This document shows, piece after piece, positions 1 through 8,292 of a stretch of DNA of 64,000 nt. Origin of the DNA: JANNOG01 sp964516515 (GTDB lineage Bacteria; Actinomycetota; Actinomycetes; Actinomycetales; JBBAYJ01); NCBI GenBank assembly GCA_964516515.1, contig CAZEYA010000002.1, positions 1 to 64,000 of the forward strand. Direction: 5' to 3'. The notes below the pieces were generated by a model that had not been told where the DNA came from, searched no databases, and worked only from the letters and a program-made list of their open reading frames with translations. The stretch's first letter is position 1. Each line of letters begins with the position of its first letter. The position numbers and the translations under genes were made by a program.

Positions 1-54
1 ACCCTCGAACCGGGCGCGACTCTGGCTTGTGATAACCGCTGTCTCTGCACCTAG
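1..54 (+). CDS. RiPP precursor peptide, copy 1 (5' end outside window)
   Basis: The first 17 codons of the window read TLEPGATLACDNRCLCT and end in TAG at 52-54. The same peptide, with one change (Pro for Ala at the fourth residue), is encoded again at 125-199, so this is the tail of a tandem precursor gene whose start lies left of the window. It has three cysteines in the pattern CxxxCxC. Codons differ from copy 2 at 11 synonymous positions, which argues for selection on the peptide. A role as precursor for the enzymes downstream is inferred. Confidence 0.7.
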   Translation, partial: TLEPGATLACDNRCLCT

Positions 55-124
55 GGCAGCAGCACCGGTCCACAACCGGTAAAGCCGGTCAAGCCGGATT
101 TTCATGAGCGGAAGGAGGTGGATG

Positions 125-199
125 ATGACCAAGACCGAGGACGAAACCCTCGAAGCAGGTGCCACATTGGCCTGCGACAACCGGTGCCTTTGCACGTGA
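125..199 (+). CDS. RiPP precursor peptide, copy 2 (24 aa)
   Basis: A 24-residue peptide with an acidic N-terminal part (MTKTEDETLEAG) and a C-terminal part ATLACDNRCLCT that carries three cysteines. An AAGGAGG ribosome site at 112-118 is spaced 6 bases from the ATG at 125; another ATG at 122 is too close to it. The C-terminal 12 residues match copy 1 (1-54) exactly despite mostly different codons. The next genes encode an acyltransferase-like protein, a ThiF-like enzyme and ABC transporters, a typical setting for a modified peptide. The Glu-rich start would be the leader and the Cys-rich end the core; both assignments are inference. The gene is too short for ordinary gene callers. Confidence 0.75.
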   Translation: MTKTEDETLEAGATLACDNRCLCT

Positions 200-208
200 C
201 CTGCCCGG

Positions 209-244
209 TGGGGCGGGCACCGCTCGACGGCCGTGCCCGCCCCA
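209..244 (+). promoter_or_regulatory. Perfect 12-bp hairpin between precursor and enzyme genes
   Basis: Bases 209-220 (TGGGGCGGGCAC) pair perfectly with 233-244 (GTGCCCGCCCCA) around a 12-base loop. The hairpin starts 10 bases after the precursor stop and no T-run follows. It could stabilise the precursor mRNA or partly stop transcription, so that precursor is made in excess over the enzymes. This role is inferred from position. Confidence 0.6.
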
Positions 245-298
245 TCACCGGTCGACAGAACCTGAACATCAGGAACTCGCCGAGGTCGTGGAGTAATC

Positions 299-1237
299 AT
301 GCGCATGCCCTTGTTCAACCTCTTCGACATGGCAGATCGCCAATCCCTGTTCGAGACCATGAACGCGCTGGGACCACGCCGGGCCTGGCAGATTATCGGT
401 GAGCTGGCTCAGGTCGACGAACCTCTGTTCGCCGCCGGCCTGCCAGCGGGTTCTGATTATCCGAGCATAAGCGCGCGGGCGGCAGGCTTCATGCGCCTTG
501 CGCCGCGGGTACCGCCGAGCGAGGTCGACAGTCTCGCTCAGCGATTCGCGAGCTACGGGTACCGGCTACAGGTCGAGTGCGCGTTCATGTCCTTCTTCTG
601 GGCGGACGCAGCCACGATCTTCGGCGATGTCGTCGAGGTCGTCGGCCAGGAACATCTCCGCGCCGCGTTGCAGCCCGGGCATGGTGTCCTCGCCTTGCCG
701 CTGCATGTCGGACCCTCGTACGCCGCTCCCGCGATCATGGCCCATCACGTTCTTACCACGGCAGTCTACAACCACCTCAACTTCGACCCGCTCAGGCAGG
801 CGACCTGTCCGCAGCTGCCCATAGAGGGTTTCGGGCTCGAGACCGGTGACACGCTGCGTCGGGGCATCGCGGCCATGCGGGACGGGCGCGCCTTCGCCAT
901 CTACCCCGAACTGGACCCGCGTGGGGTCGATCATCACCATGAGCGGGTGTCTTTCCTGGGCACGACAGTCGTGGCCCCTGTGGGCCCGGTCATCATGAGC
1001 CGCATGTCGAAGGCCCCCATGCTCCCCGTGATCCTCACTGCGACGGGTGACGGAACCTTTAGGTTGACGTATCACGAACCACTCCCGGCGCCGGCTGTCA
1101 GAGACGACGTCCATGGATCGCTGGTGGAGCTGTGGGCGGTCATCGAGCGCGAGGTCATGGCCGCCGGAATTGCGGACTGGGAGATGTGGCTCGAGTTCGA
1201 CCGGATGCTGCCCGAGTCCGTGGCGGGCCACGTATGA
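299..1237 (+). CDS. LpxL/HtrB-like acyltransferase homologue in the RiPP locus
   Basis: 312 residues. The stretch GHGVLALPLHVGPSY (about 127-141) resembles motif 1 of the LpxL/HtrB acyltransferase fold, and FAIYPELDPRG followed by VSFLGTT and PVGPVIMSRMSKAPMLPVIL resembles its later conserved blocks. The usual HX4D/E is H136-X4-Y141, so the catalytic acid is missing from its normal place. The enzyme may acylate the precursor peptide, use another acid, or have lost activity. There is no signal peptide. It is the first gene after the precursors, and its ATGA stop overlaps the start of the ABC ATPase, so they are translated together. ATG 305 is an alternative start. The fold call is moderate; the substrate is unknown. 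Confidence 0.55.
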   Translation: MRMPLFNLFDMADRQSLFETMNALGPRRAWQIIGELAQVDEPLFAAGLPAGSDYPSISARAAGFMRLAPRVPPSEVDSLAQRFASYGYRLQVECAFMSFFWADAATIFGDVVEVVGQEHLRAALQPGHGVLALPLHVGPSYAAPAIMAHHVLTTAVYNHLNFDPLRQATCPQLPIEGFGLETGDTLRRGIAAMRDGRAFAIYPELDPRGVDHHHERVSFLGTTVVAPVGPVIMSRMSKAPMLPVILTATGDGTFRLTYHEPLPAPAVRDDVHGSLVELWAVIEREVMAAGIADWEMWLEFDRMLPESVAGHV

Positions 1238-2007
1238 GCCGGACCGTCATCGAGGTCCATGCGCTGCGGAAGACCTACGCCGACGCGCGCGGGATCGAGG
1301 TCCACGCGTTGCGCGGTGTCGATCTCGTGGTCGAAGCCGGCGAGTTCGTTGCGGTCATGGGGCCGTCGGGCTCCGGCAAGTCCTCCCTGCTCCACATCGT
1401 CGGCGCGCTCGACACCGCCACCTCGGGGGATGTGACGGTGGGCGGCACAGACCTGGTCCGATGCGGGGAGCGGGAGCGCACTACCTTCCGGCGAGAGCAA
1501 GTCGGCTTCGTCTTCCAGGCGTTCCACCTTGTCCCCAGCATGTCCGTGGCCGAGAACGTCGCCCTCTCGGCTGTGGTGGCCGACCACCCGCCGTCGACGT
1601 GGCGCGGCAGGTCCCAGGAACTGCTCGACGCGATCGGACTGGGCGACCTCGCCGCCCGCTACCCGTCCGACTTGTCGGGTGGGGAGCAGCAGCGCGTCGC
1701 TGTCGCGCGTGCGATATTCGGACGGCCTGCGGTCCTGCTCGCGGACGAGCCGACGGGGCAACTCGACGCCGCCAACGGAGACGCCGTGCTGAAGCTCATG
1801 GGTGCGAGTGTGACCGCCGGCCCAGGCTCCTGCGGGGTGCTCGCCACTCACGATCCACGGGCCGCGAGCCATGCCCACCGTGTCGTGGCCATGCGCGACG
1901 GCGTGGTCGTCGACACCCTGAACCTCACGCGACCCGGCGCCCCCGCGGGGGGTGACGATCATGCTGCGGACCGCATTCGTTCGTGGGTTGCGTCAGCTCA
2001 GGCTTGA
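1234..2007 (+). CDS. MacB/LolD-type ABC transporter ATP-binding protein
   Basis: 257 residues with Walker A GPSGSGKS (43-50), Q-loop VFQAFHLVPSMSV, signature LSGGEQ (147-152), Walker B LLADEPT and H-loop ATHD. It belongs to the family that powers FtsX-like permeases. The start ATG at 1234 overlaps the preceding stop (ATGA); a longer reading to 1132 runs inside the acyltransferase gene and is unlikely. Its 3' end overlaps the permease gene by about 55 bases. In this locus it likely moves the peptide product across or out of the membrane, for export or self-protection (inference). Confidence 0.88.
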   Translation: MSRTVIEVHALRKTYADARGIEVHALRGVDLVVEAGEFVAVMGPSGSGKSSLLHIVGALDTATSGDVTVGGTDLVRCGERERTTFRREQVGFVFQAFHLVPSMSVAENVALSAVVADHPPSTWRGRSQELLDAIGLGDLAARYPSDLSGGEQQRVAVARAIFGRPAVLLADEPTGQLDAANGDAVLKLMGASVTAGPGSCGVLATHDPRAASHAHRVVAMRDGVVVDTLNLTRPGAPAGGDDHAADRIRSWVASAQA

Positions 2008-4474
2008 CGCCCGCCGGCATCTGCTGCCGGCGTTCGCACTGACCTGTGGCGTGGCGTTGCTCTTCGGCACACTCGTCAGCAGTAGCGGTGTCCAGCAACG
2101 TCTCGCCGAGGGAGCGGACTCACTGGGTGGCCTCGGTGAAGTGGGGGTCGTCCCACGACTACCCGGCGGGCTGCTGTCCGAGGCCGAGGTGGCTGCCGTG
2201 GCCGACCTTCCAGGTGTGGCCACGGCGGTCTCTACCTACAGCGAGAGCACGACGATCCGTTCGGTGGGGGTCCCGGTCGCCCGATCGGAGCGGGACATCA
2301 CCGTCACCGGCTATCCCACCGACCTGAACAGCACACTGCTCGCGCTGCCGTCGTCGGGCCGCCTTCCGGCGCCGGGCACCGCGGAGGTGGCCGTGCCTGA
2401 CGACATCGCCGATGACCTCGGGCTCGAACCCGGCGATCAACTGGAGGTAGCCACGACCACCGGCACCGTCAGATGGTCCGTGGTGGGCATTCTGCCGTCC
2501 GCCGACCTCGGCGTCCTCGCCGTCGACAACGTCTTCGTCGACATCGACACGGCACGCACAGCCTTCGCGGCGCCGGATGCGGCGACGCGCGTCGACCTGA
2601 TCCTGGCCTCGGACGTCTCGGTCGGAGACTGGACGGCTGCGGCCACGCCAAGCCTGCCGTCGGGTGTCCGGGTGCAGGACACCTCGGCGTTGCGTACGTC
2701 GTTCGAGCCGCTCCTCGACGCCGTCACCGTGGTTCTCGTGGCCACATCGCTGGTGACCCTCGGGGTGTCCACCATGCTCGGATCCTTGGCCTTCGCCTCC
2801 GCCGTCGATGCGCGGGGGGCCACATACGCCACGATGCGTGCCGTCGGAGCCTCCAGGGGGTGGCTCGCGCGCATCGTTCTCGCCGAGGCACTCGTCATCG
2901 GGAGCATCTGCGTGGGACTCGGCCTCGTCGCAGGTCTCGGCGTCGCTGCCGTACTCACCAGGGTCCTCGCCGCGGCGGGGAGCCTACCTGTGGCGACGGC
3001 AGGCATCGACATAGGCTCGCTCGTCGTCGCGGGGGCCGTCGGTCTGGTCGCAGCGGTCGCCGGCTCGCTGGTGGCGATTCTCCAGGTCGTGCGCCAACCT
3101 CCGACCCACGGCCTGCGGGGGACTGCGGTACGTCACCGGCGATGGCGTCCGGCGGTCGTGACCGTCGCCGGTGGGCTCGTGGCAGGTGGCATCCTCGTCC
3201 TGTTGGCCGGGCGGTCGGAGCTGGCGTTGGCGGGAGTCGCCGCCCTGCTGGTCGGGGCCGCCATGCTGGCGCCGACCGCCCTGGTGGGTCTGGCGTTCGT
3301 GGTCCGGCCCAGGAGCTGGACCGGACGGGTAGCTGCAGTGCGCCTGCGCACCCACCAGGCATTGGGCCCGGTGACCGGATTGACGACCCTGGTCGTTGCT
3401 CTCAGCGCCGCCCTCATCGTGAGTGTGGCGGCCATCGACACGGCGATGCGGACCCAGCTGGCGCGCCAGTTCGGCGCCGACGTGCAGGTCTCCTCCCCGG
3501 TTCCCGACGCACGGGTGACGGCGTCCATCGAAGCGGACGACAATGTGGCAGCGGTCTCAGGTACCGCCTTCGGAGAGGCGCGTCTCGTCATCGGCGATCC
3601 GAGGGACACCACGGCGGCCGAGCGTGACGAGGGCACCGCGGTCACGGTGCTCGCCGTCGATCCGGACACCTACTTCGACACCGCGCAGCTGCCGTGGCGC
3701 GAGGGCGATGACGTCAGCACCCCGGCTGCTCTGTCTGCCGGGGGAACCGTGGTGCTCCCGGCTGCGCTGGCGCAGAGCCAGGGCCTGGTGCTGGGTGACA
3801 CCGTGACGTTGGAGGCGGCGACGGCGGCGCGGCAGCTCGAGGTGGTCGGGACCTACGCCTCGCTGGTCACCGGCACCCAGGTGGTGGTCGACCGGGAGAC
3901 AGGCGGGACGCTGGGTGTGACAGCCGTCACCGACTGGAACGTCCGCGCCGAGGAGGGCGTGGCGCCCCAGGAATTGCGGGACGAGCTCGCCGCCGCCCTC
4001 AGTGGAGTCCCCGGGGTGTCCGTCATCACGGCGGCGGACCTACTCGAGCGGGCCTCGTCGGAACTGGCGGTGTACGTCACAGCCGTCGCCGCCATCGTCG
4101 TCCTCGCCCTGACCATCGGTGCGACAGGGGCCGGCGGGGTCTTCGCCCTGGAGATCGCCCGGCGGCGGCGGGAGCTGGGCGTCCTGCGGGCCGTGGGTGC
4201 CACCCCGGGGGCCATGCGCCGGCTCGTCGCCTGGGAGGCAGCCCTGGTCGCCGTTGCCGCCGTCATCGTCGGTCTCGTCGTCGGGCAACTGGCCGGGGCG
4301 CTCCTGACGACCGTCATCGCCGAAGCGCTCGGCGCAACCCTCGTGCCGTCGTTCCAGCCGTTGGCCCTGATCGGCGTCGCCGTCGTCACCGCTGCGGCCC
4401 TACAGGTGGCAGCCCTCGCGCCGGGAGCCCGTGCCGTACGCCTCCAACCAGTCGCGACCCTCCGGACGGAGTGA
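1952..4474 (+). CDS. FtsX/MacB-type ABC transporter permease
   Basis: 840 residues. One membrane segment near residues 20-45 precedes a large extracytoplasmic MacB-like domain (about 50-250), then an FtsX block of membrane segments (about 255-375), a second soluble domain, and a C-terminal FtsX block with ELGVLRAVGATPGAMRRLV. The duplicated FtsX layout is typical of single-chain permeases paired with LolD-like ATPases. The GTG at 1952 and ATG at 1961 are both possible starts after a G-rich ribosome site at 1945-1951. The stop overlaps the ThiF-like gene (GTGA). Partner of the ATPase at 1234-2007; the cargo is not shown by sequence. Confidence 0.88.
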   Translation: MTIMLRTAFVRGLRQLRLDARRHLLPAFALTCGVALLFGTLVSSSGVQQRLAEGADSLGGLGEVGVVPRLPGGLLSEAEVAAVADLPGVATAVSTYSESTTIRSVGVPVARSERDITVTGYPTDLNSTLLALPSSGRLPAPGTAEVAVPDDIADDLGLEPGDQLEVATTTGTVRWSVVGILPSADLGVLAVDNVFVDIDTARTAFAAPDAATRVDLILASDVSVGDWTAAATPSLPSGVRVQDTSALRTSFEPLLDAVTVVLVATSLVTLGVSTMLGSLAFASAVDARGATYATMRAVGASRGWLARIVLAEALVIGSICVGLGLVAGLGVAAVLTRVLAAAGSLPVATAGIDIGSLVVAGAVGLVAAVAGSLVAILQVVRQPPTHGLRGTAVRHRRWRPAVVTVAGGLVAGGILVLLAGRSELALAGVAALLVGAAMLAPTALVGLAFVVRPRSWTGRVAAVRLRTHQALGPVTGLTTLVVALSAALIVSVAAIDTAMRTQLARQFGADVQVSSPVPDARVTASIEADDNVAAVSGTAFGEARLVIGDPRDTTAAERDEGTAVTVLAVDPDTYFDTAQLPWREGDDVSTPAALSAGGTVVLPAALAQSQGLVLGDTVTLEAATAARQLEVVGTYASLVTGTQVVVDRETGGTLGVTAVTDWNVRAEEGVAPQELRDELAAALSGVPGVSVITAADLLERASSELAVYVTAVAAIVVLALTIGATGAGGVFALEIARRRRELGVLRAVGATPGAMRRLVAWEAALVAVAAVIVGLVVGQLAGALLTTVIAEALGATLVPSFQPLALIGVAVVTAAALQVAALAPGARAVRLQPVATLRTE

Positions 4475-5616
4475 CAACCATGGCGTCGGTCGACGGTTCG
4501 CGAGGCGTGTCGCCACTGCGCCCCCGCCTGCGCGACAGCGTCCTCGTGTTCCAGCGGCACGAGCGCCTGCTGCAGTTCCTCTGTCTCATGGATTTGAGGG
4601 TGAAGGAGTTCGACGCCCCAAGCTTCGTCGCCGATCTGGTTCCGTTGCTGGACGGCTCCCGGACCTGCGACGACCTCGCGGTGGCCCTGGACGGTTCCCA
4701 GGAGTTCTCGCTGGCCGGTCTGAGCGACGTGCTCAGGGTGATGCGCGACGAGCGCCTGCTCCACCGGGCAACCGATGACTCGCAGAGCGCTGGGGGGCGT
4801 TACGAGCGCCAGGGCCGGCTCCTCGAGGAATTCATCGCCTCCTTCGATCACCTGCCGGCCTCGGTCCAGCAGTTGCAGCGCAGGTTGCTCGACTCCCATG
4901 TCGTCGTGGTCGGTGCCGGTGGCCTGGGCGGGCTCGTCCTGCAGTCTCTCGCCGCGGCCGGGGTAGGTCGACTGGAGGTCTTCGACCCGGACGTCGTCGA
5001 GCAGACCAACCTCAACCGCCAAGTCATCTACGGCCCCGCCGACCTGGGTGCGCCGAAGGTAGAGGCGGCCGCACGCCGCCTCGAGGAGTTGAACCCGGAC
5101 GTCATGGTGATCCCGCGACGCGAACGGATAAGCAGACCGGCGGACCTTGACGAGGCCGCTGTCCGGGCAGACCTTCTCATCAACTGTGCCGATGAGCCCA
5201 ACGTCGGCGCCGTCTCCGATCTGGTCGCGGACGCGGCACACCCGGTCGGCACACCACACCTGGTCGGTGGGGCCTACGGCGCCAACCTCGGCGTCGCCGG
5301 CACGAGCGTCGTCCCTCATCGGACGACATGTTGGCGGTGTATTCGATCGGTCACCCGTAACGACCATGCACGACTGGACGGTGTCGCGCTCAAGGGGCGT
5401 GGCCGTGGGAGTGGGACTCTCGCACCCATCACGAGCCTGGTCGGCAGCATCGTCGCGTGGGAGGCCTTGCGCATCCTGCTCGATTTACCACTGGGCCTGG
5501 CCAACCAGGTCCGTGAGCTCGACATCTTCTCGCTGGAGTGGCGGGTACGAGAGATCAGCCCGCGCGACGGCTGCCCCCGCTGCCCGGACCGCGCGCTGGA
5601 CCATGGCCGGATCTAG
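4471..5616 (+). CDS. ThiF/E1-like adenylating enzyme with N-terminal RiPP-type domain
   Basis: 381 residues in two parts. Residues about 20-105 form a small alpha/beta region (VLVFQRHERLLQFLCL, DLVPLLDGSRTCDDLAVAL, LSDVLRVMRDERLL) that resembles the precursor-binding winged-helix seen in cyclodehydratase partner proteins. Residues 140-381 are an E1/ThiF domain: nucleotide loop GAGGLGG (148-154), acidic pair D172/D174, N182-R183-Q184, K196 and catalytic-type D241. C287, C290, C368 and C371 make a zinc site. Everything needed to adenylate a carboxylate is present. Relatives are MccB, PaaA and ocin-ThiF-like proteins; the last usually work with a YcaO enzyme, which is not in the window. GTG 4471 overlaps the permease stop; ATG 4480 is an alternative start. 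Confidence 0.8.
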   Translation: MTTMASVDGSRGVSPLRPRLRDSVLVFQRHERLLQFLCLMDLRVKEFDAPSFVADLVPLLDGSRTCDDLAVALDGSQEFSLAGLSDVLRVMRDERLLHRATDDSQSAGGRYERQGRLLEEFIASFDHLPASVQQLQRRLLDSHVVVVGAGGLGGLVLQSLAAAGVGRLEVFDPDVVEQTNLNRQVIYGPADLGAPKVEAAARRLEELNPDVMVIPRRERISRPADLDEAAVRADLLINCADEPNVGAVSDLVADAAHPVGTPHLVGGAYGANLGVAGTSVVPHRTTCWRCIRSVTRNDHARLDGVALKGRGRGSGTLAPITSLVGSIVAWEALRILLDLPLGLANQVRELDIFSLEWRVREISPRDGCPRCPDRALDHGRI

Positions 5617-5631
5617 GCGGGGGTGAACGTG

Positions 5632-7458
5632 GTGACAGACCGCGAGCCCGGGGCGACCCCGGGCCCGGACAGCAGAGCCGGCTGGAGCCGGCGGGCGCGC
5701 ATCCTCGTCGAGCCCCTCTTCACTCATCGGATCGACCTTGCTGTCCTCGCCGGCATCAGTCTTGCCAGCGCGGCAGCCGCCTTGGCTCAGCCCGTCGTGG
5801 TCAACATCATCGTCGGCGACGTTTCGAACGGGCAGGGCGTGGGTCCGTTGGCCTGGCTACTGCCCGCACTTTTCCTCATGGGCGCGCTGCTGCGCTCGGT
5901 CGAGGAGTACCGCTTGCAGTCCATGGCCGAGGACGTGGTCCTGGCCGTCCGGCGCCGCCTGGTCGAACACGTGCTGCGGCTGCGGATCGCGGAGTTCGAT
6001 CAGCACCGGACGGGGGACCTCGTCGCCCGCCTCACGGCAGACGCCGGCGCCATCCGGAATGCACTGGTGCACGGGCTCTCCTCCGCGCTTAGTGGCACCT
6101 TCGTATTCGTGGGGGCACTCATCGGCATGCTGATCGTCGATCCCCTCCTGCTGGTGGTGACAGTTGCCGTCATCACTGGAGCGACGCTGGCCGTTCTCGC
6201 TTTCGCTGGTCGCGTATCCCGCGCCAGTGCCGCTGTCCAGTCACTCGTCGGTCGCGTCGCCGCCATGTTGACTCGTTCGCTGGATGCCCTGCGGACAGTG
6301 CGGGCAGCGAATGCTACCGAGCGCGAAACGACCGCGCTGGTCGCACAGTGTGAGGACTCCCATGCCGCCGGGCTGAGACTGGCGCGCGCGCTCGCCCTCA
6401 TCGCGCCTGCTTCCACCGTCACGATCCAGGTGTGCGCCGTCGCGATCATCGGTGTCGGGGGACTGCGGGTGGCCGCGGGGCAGTTGTCGGTCGCGGATCT
6501 CGCGACCTTCCTGCTCCTGCTCTTCTTTCTCCTGGTCCCCCTGACGCAGGCTTTCGGCAGCATCAGTGCGGTGGGCACGGCCGTCGGCGCTGCCGGACGT
6601 ATCGCCGAGATCCTCGATCTGCCCCTGGAGAACGGGCGGCCTCCCGTTCAACGTGACCCGGTACCGCGTGGCCCCGGGTCCGACGACATCGCCGTCGCAT
6701 TTGACGACGTCCATTTCTCGTACCCGGGAGCGATGTCTGACGGCCAGATGGCGACCCGCCCTTCTGGACCTGCCGCGCTCTGCGGGATCTCCTTCGATCT
6801 GCCGCGGGGAACGCGACTGGCGATCGTCGGTCCCTCGGGTGCGGGCAAGACAACGGTGCTCAGCCTGCTCGAGCGGTTCTACGAGCTCGACCGCGGTGTC
6901 ATCCGCGTCGACGGCGTGGACATCCGGCAGTTCGATCACCGGGAGCTGCGGAGTCGCATCGGATACGTCGAACAGGGGGCGCCGGTGCTCGCTGGGACGT
7001 TGCGGGACAACCTTCTCCTCGCGTCACCGCACATGTCGGACGACGAGTGCGAGGCTGCGCTCGACGCGGTGGGTCTGTGGGCGCTGCGTTCACGCGGGAC
7101 GTACTGGCTCGACCTCGATGTCGGTGAACGCGGCATCACACTGTCGGGTGGCGAGCGACAGCGGCTGGCCCTCGCCCGCGCCCTTCTCGGACGACCCCCC
7201 ATCCTGCTCCTGGACGAATCCACCTCCAGCTTGGACAGTCGCAGTGAGAAGTTCGTAGGCCGAGCCGTCTCCCGGGCGACGACCGGGTGCACGGTGATCA
7301 TCGTGGCCCACCGCCTGGCGACGGTCGTCGACTCCGACGCCATCCTCGTCCTCGATGAGGGTCGTGCTGTGGCCTACGGCACGCACGATGACCTCCTGAA
7401 GACGACGGCCCTGTACCGGCAGCTCGCCGAGCATCAACTTATCGCCAGCTTCGCGTAG
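5632..7458 (+). CDS. ABC exporter, fused membrane and ATPase domains
   Basis: About 608 residues. Six hydrophobic segments in the first 330 residues form a type-IV exporter membrane domain, followed by an ATPase domain with GPSGAGKT (about residue 400), LSGGERQRLALARAL, ILLLDEST and IVAHRL. There is no N-terminal C39 peptidase domain, so it is not a leader-cleaving peptide exporter. GTG 5632 is preferred because the G-rich ribosome site (5617-5623) is 8 bases away; GTG 5623 is too close. It lies 15 bases after the ThiF-like gene and closes the probable operon. Export of the mature peptide is the likely role, by context. Confidence 0.85.
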   Translation: MTDREPGATPGPDSRAGWSRRARILVEPLFTHRIDLAVLAGISLASAAAALAQPVVVNIIVGDVSNGQGVGPLAWLLPALFLMGALLRSVEEYRLQSMAEDVVLAVRRRLVEHVLRLRIAEFDQHRTGDLVARLTADAGAIRNALVHGLSSALSGTFVFVGALIGMLIVDPLLLVVTVAVITGATLAVLAFAGRVSRASAAVQSLVGRVAAMLTRSLDALRTVRAANATERETTALVAQCEDSHAAGLRLARALALIAPASTVTIQVCAVAIIGVGGLRVAAGQLSVADLATFLLLLFFLLVPLTQAFGSISAVGTAVGAAGRIAEILDLPLENGRPPVQRDPVPRGPGSDDIAVAFDDVHFSYPGAMSDGQMATRPSGPAALCGISFDLPRGTRLAIVGPSGAGKTTVLSLLERFYELDRGVIRVDGVDIRQFDHRELRSRIGYVEQGAPVLAGTLRDNLLLASPHMSDDECEAALDAVGLWALRSRGTYWLDLDVGERGITLSGGERQRLALARALLGRPPILLLDESTSSLDSRSEKFVGRAVSRATTGCTVIIVAHRLATVVDSDAILVLDEGRAVAYGTHDDLLKTTALYRQLAEHQLIASFA

Positions 7459-7521
7459 ACACATCGCGGGTCGCGGCATGTCGACTTCACACTCGGACGG
7501 CCTCACTCGTCTGATGAGAGT

Positions 7522-8292
7522 ATGGATTTGACCGAACCCGTGACATCGACGGCCATGACCACCCTGATCGACGAGCGGGGGGAGCACACCCGCGGATTGA
7601 CCATCTTGCGCCGGGCGGCAGACGTGGCCCTGACAGCAGGATCGAGGGGCGCCGTGCGGTTGAACACGGACGCCCGCGTCGAGGAGACCGGCCTCGAGCT
7701 GCGGTGGAGCGAGGCCTACGTCGTGGACACGGCGGGAGGGGCGCTGAGCGTCGTCAAGGCACAGATCCCCGCAGACCGGATCGCTGCGCTGCGGGCCGGT
7801 CGCCCGCTGCGGTGGCCGGCGCCGTCCGCCCGGCCGTCCACCAGAGCCATCGCGGGCGTCATCGCCCAGTTGGCCCGAACCGGTGGGCCGGCCGCGGCCG
7901 AACCCGTCGACGTGGTGGCCCGTTACATCGAGGAGTTCAAGAACCAGTCACGCTTCACCGTCTTCCCAAAACTGTTTGGCCCCGACTTCCGCCACCACTT
8001 CGATTTTCCCGGCCGGGGACCCGGGTTCGAGTCCTTCATGAGCGTCGGCCGGGACCTGCTCGGTTCGTTCAAGGAGTTGCACGTCACCGTGGATGACCTG
8101 TTCGGCGAAGGGGAGCTGGTGGTCGAGAGCAACACGGTCCACGCCGTACACCGGGGCGACTTCGCCGGCGTCGCGGGCACCGGCCGCCCGGTGACGTGGA
8201 CGGAGATCCACTTCTACCGGGTAGTGGCCGGCCGCATCGTCGAGAACTGGCCGACCGTGGACGTCGAACGGCTCGTCGGGTCGCTCGGGTGA
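7522..8292 (+). CDS. Two-part protein: unknown N-terminal domain plus SnoaL-like ester-cyclase domain
   Basis: 256 residues. Residues about 130-256 (DVVARYIEEFKN, FRHHFDFPGRGPGFESF, VTWTEIHFYRVVAGRIVENW) are a SnoaL-like NTF2 fold domain related to ester cyclases. Residues 1-125 (LTILRRAADVAL, TGLELRWSEAYVVD) were not recognised. A decayed copy at 10112-10518 starts almost exactly at the SnoaL domain, so the N-terminal part is probably an added domain. The stop overlaps the sigma-factor GTG (GTGA), so the two are coupled. The distance to the RiPP genes is 63 bases, but a functional link is not shown. Confidence 0.6.
   Translation: MDLTEPVTSTAMTTLIDERGEHTRGLTILRRAADVALTAGSRGAVRLNTDARVEETGLELRWSEAYVVDTAGGALSVVKAQIPADRIAALRAGRPLRWPAPSARPSTRAIAGVIAQLARTGGPAAAEPVDVVARYIEEFKNQSRFTVFPKLFGPDFRHHFDFPGRGPGFESFMSVGRDLLGSFKELHVTVDDLFGEGELVVESNTVHAVHRGDFAGVAGTGRPVTWTEIHFYRVVAGRIVENWPTVDVERLVGSLG

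Noticed and set aside
118..402. 94-codon frame from GTG 118 across the precursor region
   Set aside because: Its frame ignores the precursor repeat, crosses the hairpin and overlaps the acyltransferase start; no protein features.
1..7458. Classifying the first locus as lanthipeptide, lasso peptide or thiopeptide
   Set aside because: No LanB/LanC/LanM, no asparagine-synthetase-like or transglutaminase-like genes, no YcaO in the window; only the ThiF-like enzyme is clear.
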